A stretch of 64,000 nucleotides of DNA from contig NZ_FTNL01000019.1 of NCBI RefSeq assembly GCF_900156395.1, positions 28,220-92,219 of the forward strand, read 5' to 3'. Within the stretch, counting starts at the first letter, position 1, and every line of letters begins with the position of its first letter. Source of the stretch: Fluoribacter gormanii (GTDB taxonomy: Bacteria; Pseudomonadota; Gammaproteobacteria; Legionellales; Legionellaceae). Shown here one piece after another: positions 61,190-64,000 of the stretch. A program made the position numbers and the translations under genes. The notes under the pieces are model-generated. The model worked only from the letters and a program-made list of their open reading frames with translations, ran no database searches and was not told the DNA's origin.

Positions 61190-62506
61190 ATGTGTCTTTA
61201 TTACTTACACAAAAGGGACACCCAAATTATGGAACATAAGTTTATTAAAAACGAACCGTCGAATAAACAATTACAAATTGAAAAACCTAAAACAAGCGCT
61301 AATCCTACTGGAGAATATTCTTTTTTTACGGTTCAGCATAAAAAAAATTTTACACCTCTTTATCCCAAGAAACTATCTATTTCTCATGTTGCTCAAGGTG
61401 CTCGTAGTGGCGATTGTTATCTTCTTTCAGTAATTAATGCCATCATTGCTTTGCCCAATGGAGAACAATATATTCGTGGAACAATGATTGAGCAAAAGAA
61501 TAAAGTCCATGTTCGTTTTTTTAGGGATGATGAACCACAATGGCTTATCCTTGAAAAATCACTCCCTACTTCCTGGGGTATTTTGAGTTCAGGGGCCAAC
61601 TGGGTACGTTTCCTGGAAAAGGCTTATGTTACGTTTATGGGGGGTAATTACAATAAAACCCTATCAAGCGGTGATAGTCGAAATGCTTTAAAAGCGTTTC
61701 TTGGTGGTTTTAATGATTCCATCGCAACTTCAAAACAAGCAGAGTGTTCTCTTGCAGAATTATATAAGAAAGTAATTTATGGCTGTAATGGTAAAGACAT
61801 TTATTCTTTAATTTTTCTTTTGCGGCCACATGATAAATTAGCCAGTATTCCCAATATGTGCCAATATGTTTTTGCTAATCAACCTGAATTATTGGAAGCA
61901 TGGTGGAATTGGGTCAAGTTGCATCAAAAGCACTTCGAGCAATTACTCAAAAATCATCTCTTTTTAACGAAGGAGGTCTTTATCGCCTGTATGAAGGAAC
62001 GAATGAGTCACAGCATTAGTCCCCCCGCTAAAGCAATCGCCGCTGTAGAACAATGGCTGCATCAACATGCAGTTTTACCAGAAGAAAACAAGTACAGTTA
62101 TGATGAAGAACGATTGTTTCTTTCATTAAAGAGTGCTCATGAAGAACAAAAACCCATTGTCTGTAGTCCGAAAGAAGATCCGCCCGAAGGAATTACAATG
62201 CAGCATACCTATGCACTGATTGGCATCAAAGAAAGTAAAATATCTCATCGAAAATTTGTAATTCTTCGCAATCCCCATCATGAAAACCGCAATTGGTTTT
62301 CTCATTATTTCTTTTATGGGGGACGACATTCTATAGAACGGCAAGAAAACGGAATAGCAAAGCTCACCATCTCACCAGTGGAACAGTCCACTTTTACCAT
62401 GGAACTCAGAGATTTTGCTCATGCATTTGCCTATATCGATTGTGGTCGCTCTTTACTGGCCAAACAACTCCACAAACGCTGCGAAGAGACGCTTACTCCC
62501 ATGTAA
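61190..62506 (+). CDS. Calpain-family (C2) cysteine protease
   Basis: The 438-aa protein shows all three calpain catalytic positions: Cys about 76 in QGARSGDCYLLSVINAI, His about 339 in MQHTYALIGI, and Asn about 361 in ILRNPHHENRNW. WVRFLEKAYVTFMGGNY matches the calpain block that lies between Cys and His. There is no EF-hand or C2 domain, so calcium control of the animal type is not evident. A 150-residue helical insert separates the two halves of the catalytic core. There is no signal peptide. AGGAAGGA before ATG 61190 supports the start. A translocated effector that cleaves host proteins is plausible, by inference; targets are unknown. Confidence 0.85.
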   Translation: MCLYYLHKRDTQIMEHKFIKNEPSNKQLQIEKPKTSANPTGEYSFFTVQHKKNFTPLYPKKLSISHVAQGARSGDCYLLSVINAIIALPNGEQYIRGTMIEQKNKVHVRFFRDDEPQWLILEKSLPTSWGILSSGANWVRFLEKAYVTFMGGNYNKTLSSGDSRNALKAFLGGFNDSIATSKQAECSLAELYKKVIYGCNGKDIYSLIFLLRPHDKLASIPNMCQYVFANQPELLEAWWNWVKLHQKHFEQLLKNHLFLTKEVFIACMKERMSHSISPPAKAIAAVEQWLHQHAVLPEENKYSYDEERLFLSLKSAHEEQKPIVCSPKEDPPEGITMQHTYALIGIKESKISHRKFVILRNPHHENRNWFSHYFFYGGRHSIERQENGIAKLTISPVEQSTFTMELRDFAHAFAYIDCGRSLLAKQLHKRCEETLTPM

Positions 62507-62542
62507 ATAGCTCACCAAACGAATCACTAATTCACGAGCTGA

Positions 62543-63523
62543 TTACAGCCATTTCTTCTTTTTGAAAAGAAGATATAGAAATATGGCACAGATAAATATT
62601 AAACCAAGCGCAACAAAATATCCGTATTGCCAATGTAATTCAGGAATCCAGACAAAATTCATTCCGTAAATTCCAGTAATTAAATTTAACGGCAAAAAAA
62701 TAGCAGCAAATGCCGTGAGTATGGCCATAGTTTCACTCATTTTTTGCATCAGCTCATTATCGATTTGTCCCAATAAGCTATTGAATAACTCACGAATTGA
62801 ATCCACTTCATTAATGATAAGGTGACTATGATTCGATAAATTATATAAGGAAGAACGACACCGCTCTGAGATGACAAGGATATTGCGATTGGTAATTCGC
62901 ATTAAAATTTCTCTTATTGCAATCATATAACGTTTGATAAGCAGCGTTTGATGCTTTACCTCTGCGACATTTTTATAAATATTCTCGTGAGCAGTTTGTA
63001 ATAAAGAATCGAACTGTTCTGCTATTTCTTCGTAAGAAAAAAGAACCTTAGCATAATCATTGATAATTCCCTCAATAAATAAAAATAATATAAAACCAGG
63101 CGTTTTAGCATAATGAACGGATTTTGAGCAGCTACTAAAGAATTCGAATAAAACAGGCAGCGGCTCATGCGACGCAGTAAAACAGTAATTTGAGGTAAGA
63201 TGAATGACCAAGTTACCTAAACTGATTTCGTTATTATCATTTAACTCAAGCGAAGCCAAACATTTAATTTTTAAGGTGAGTGCATTATCATTATCAACGA
63301 GATTGGATAAATTTTTTTCCTCAGAGCATAATTGAATTACCTCGGTGGGTAATCTTAGTTTTTCTAGTAATTGCTTAAACGCATCCTCTTGATTTAAGTT
63401 ACTATGAATCCAATAAAGTTTGTTTTTCTCTTGGGCATTAACTCTCAATTCATCAAGAGCAACTTGTTTGACACTGTGATGAGTTAAATCAAATTCGATT
63501 GCAATTGTATCAAAAGCGATCAT
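62543..63523 (-). CDS. CorA/ZntB-type metal ion transporter
   Basis: The frame extends to 63562, but ATG 63523 (MIAFDTIAIEFDL) has GGAAG at six bases and gives 326 aa. A large cytosolic N-domain is followed by two C-terminal helices with the family signature GIYGMNF at the end of helix 1 (AFAAIFLPLNLITGIYGMNFVW) and a basic cytosolic end (FKKKKW). Members form pentameric channels for Mg2+ (CorA) or Zn2+ (ZntB) at the inner membrane. The subtype cannot be decided here. It converges with the calpain gene. Confidence 0.9.
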   Translation of the reverse strand: MIAFDTIAIEFDLTHHSVKQVALDELRVNAQEKNKLYWIHSNLNQEDAFKQLLEKLRLPTEVIQLCSEEKNLSNLVDNDNALTLKIKCLASLELNDNNEISLGNLVIHLTSNYCFTASHEPLPVLFEFFSSCSKSVHYAKTPGFILFLFIEGIINDYAKVLFSYEEIAEQFDSLLQTAHENIYKNVAEVKHQTLLIKRYMIAIREILMRITNRNILVISERCRSSLYNLSNHSHLIINEVDSIRELFNSLLGQIDNELMQKMSETMAILTAFAAIFLPLNLITGIYGMNFVWIPELHWQYGYFVALGLIFICAIFLYLLFKKKKWL

Positions 63524-63636
63524 TGTGCACTTCCATTTTGTCTGGTGTGAAGACTCCATCATGATTATGAACCAAGATTGCTAAGCATCATTGTTCATTT
63601 CATTTATACAAATTTAGCACAAATACAAACGATAGA

Positions 63637-63942
63637 TTAATAAATACCTGTTGCCTCAATGAAAGGTGTTGCCGAAGGACAAAAAATATACTGAGTCGTT
63701 GCCTCAAAATAGGTGTTGCTTTTGAGAGATTTTGTTGCAGTTAATAAATAGTTGCTATTGAGCCTGGTGGATATGTGGACGAGAAGCCTGTGAGTGTGAG
63801 CAATAGCTGTGGGTAACGTCTTTTTGTTATCCATGGCTTTGTTCACACGTCCCATAGGGCACAGGCAGGTCCGAAGGACTCGTCCATCATATCCACAGGC
63901 TTTATCTCCAAACAGGTCTAATGCAATGTTTAATCTTTTCAT
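63637..63942 (-). CDS. Uncertain small ORF
   Basis: A 101-codon frame starts at ATG 63942 with AAAGG about eight bases upstream (MKRLNIALDLFGDKACGYDG). The first 45 residues look protein-like, but the rest (LNSNYLLTATKSLKSNTYF) has the composition of a chance frame. I recognise no family. It may be a remnant. Apart from this frame the last 440 bases show no clear gene. Confidence 0.25.
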   Translation of the reverse strand: MKRLNIALDLFGDKACGYDGRVLRTCLCPMGRVNKAMDNKKTLPTAIAHTHRLLVHISTRLNSNYLLTATKSLKSNTYFEATTQYIFCPSATPFIEATGIY

Positions 63943-64000
63943 TAAATAGCCTTTCTCTGTTTTGTATTCTGAACCTGAACCAATCTAAATACTAATTTTA

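Noticed and set aside
63767..63897. Inverted GTGGATATG / CATATCCAC blocks near the right edge
   Set aside because: They are short, far apart and imperfect; no element could be defined.
1..64000. tRNA, rRNA or CRISPR array
   Set aside because: No cloverleaf with a CCA-type acceptor, no rRNA-like block and no regularly spaced direct repeats were seen by eye. The multi-hairpin at 43617-43708 lacks tRNA loops.

Overview
The window reads as chromosomal DNA of an AT-rich intracellular gammaproteobacterium, most likely a non-pneumophila Legionella or close relative. The reasons are the many eukaryote-like proteins without signal peptides (F-box, Myb, calpain, kinase-like and ankyrin-like domains), a VirK-family protein, hypothetical proteins with Glu/Ser-rich C-termini of the kind seen in Dot/Icm effectors, and the low GC content. 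Genus assignment is inference; no rRNA or tRNA gene was seen.

Region 1 (1-24.5 kb, all minus strand) is one operon. It starts with a gene for a tandem F-box/phosphotransferase/F-box/phosphotransferase protein. That gene overlaps a 4338-aa polyketide synthase, which overlaps a 2492-aa synthase, which overlaps a third synthase running off the left edge. Six ketosynthases, several KR, DH and C-methyltransferase domains and many carrier proteins are visible, but no acyltransferase: a trans-AT type assembly line with modules split between proteins. At least one long palindromic repeat, and probably two others, lie in frame inside interdomain linkers.

Region 2 (24.6-42.2 kb) is a mosaic of single genes. 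They include an effector-like ankyrin/F-box-like protein, a GT39-type glycosyltransferase, a GFA-family protein, two unrelated proteins with mitochondrial-presequence-like N-termini, several unrecognised proteins, a guanidinium exporter preceded by a two-hairpin guanidine-II riboswitch, an HtrA-like protease without signal peptide, a cytochrome P450 and a kinase-like protein.

Region 3 (42.2-50.3 kb) is a decaying accessory island. It holds a LysR remnant, a broken diversity-generating retroelement (RT fragment with an amber codon, plus an Asn-codon-rich template-repeat-like sequence and a structured RNA candidate), phage-like fragments, three same-orientation IS91-family copies sharing one end, a Myb-domain gene, a virK gene and IS66-like remnants.

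Region 4 (50.5-64 kb) returns to more ordinary genes: a CPA1 Na+/H+ antiporter and a patatin-like phospholipase, then a phenylalanine biosynthesis operon (DAHP synthase, ACT-less prephenate dehydratase, AroQ chorismate mutase, aminotransferase). This operon follows a promoter, a Phe-rich leader peptide and a terminator/antiterminator arrangement typical of transcription attenuation. Then come a GST, unknown proteins, an FMN-dependent L-lactate dehydrogenase, a calpain-family cysteine protease and a CorA-type metal transporter.

The most noteworthy items are the F-box kinase tied to the PKS operon, in-frame palindromic elements in the PKS, the Phe attenuator, the guanidine-II riboswitch, the Myb-domain candidate nucleomodulin, the calpain, and the broken DGR with an associated multi-hairpin RNA. 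All assignments come from reading the sequence; no database search was run.
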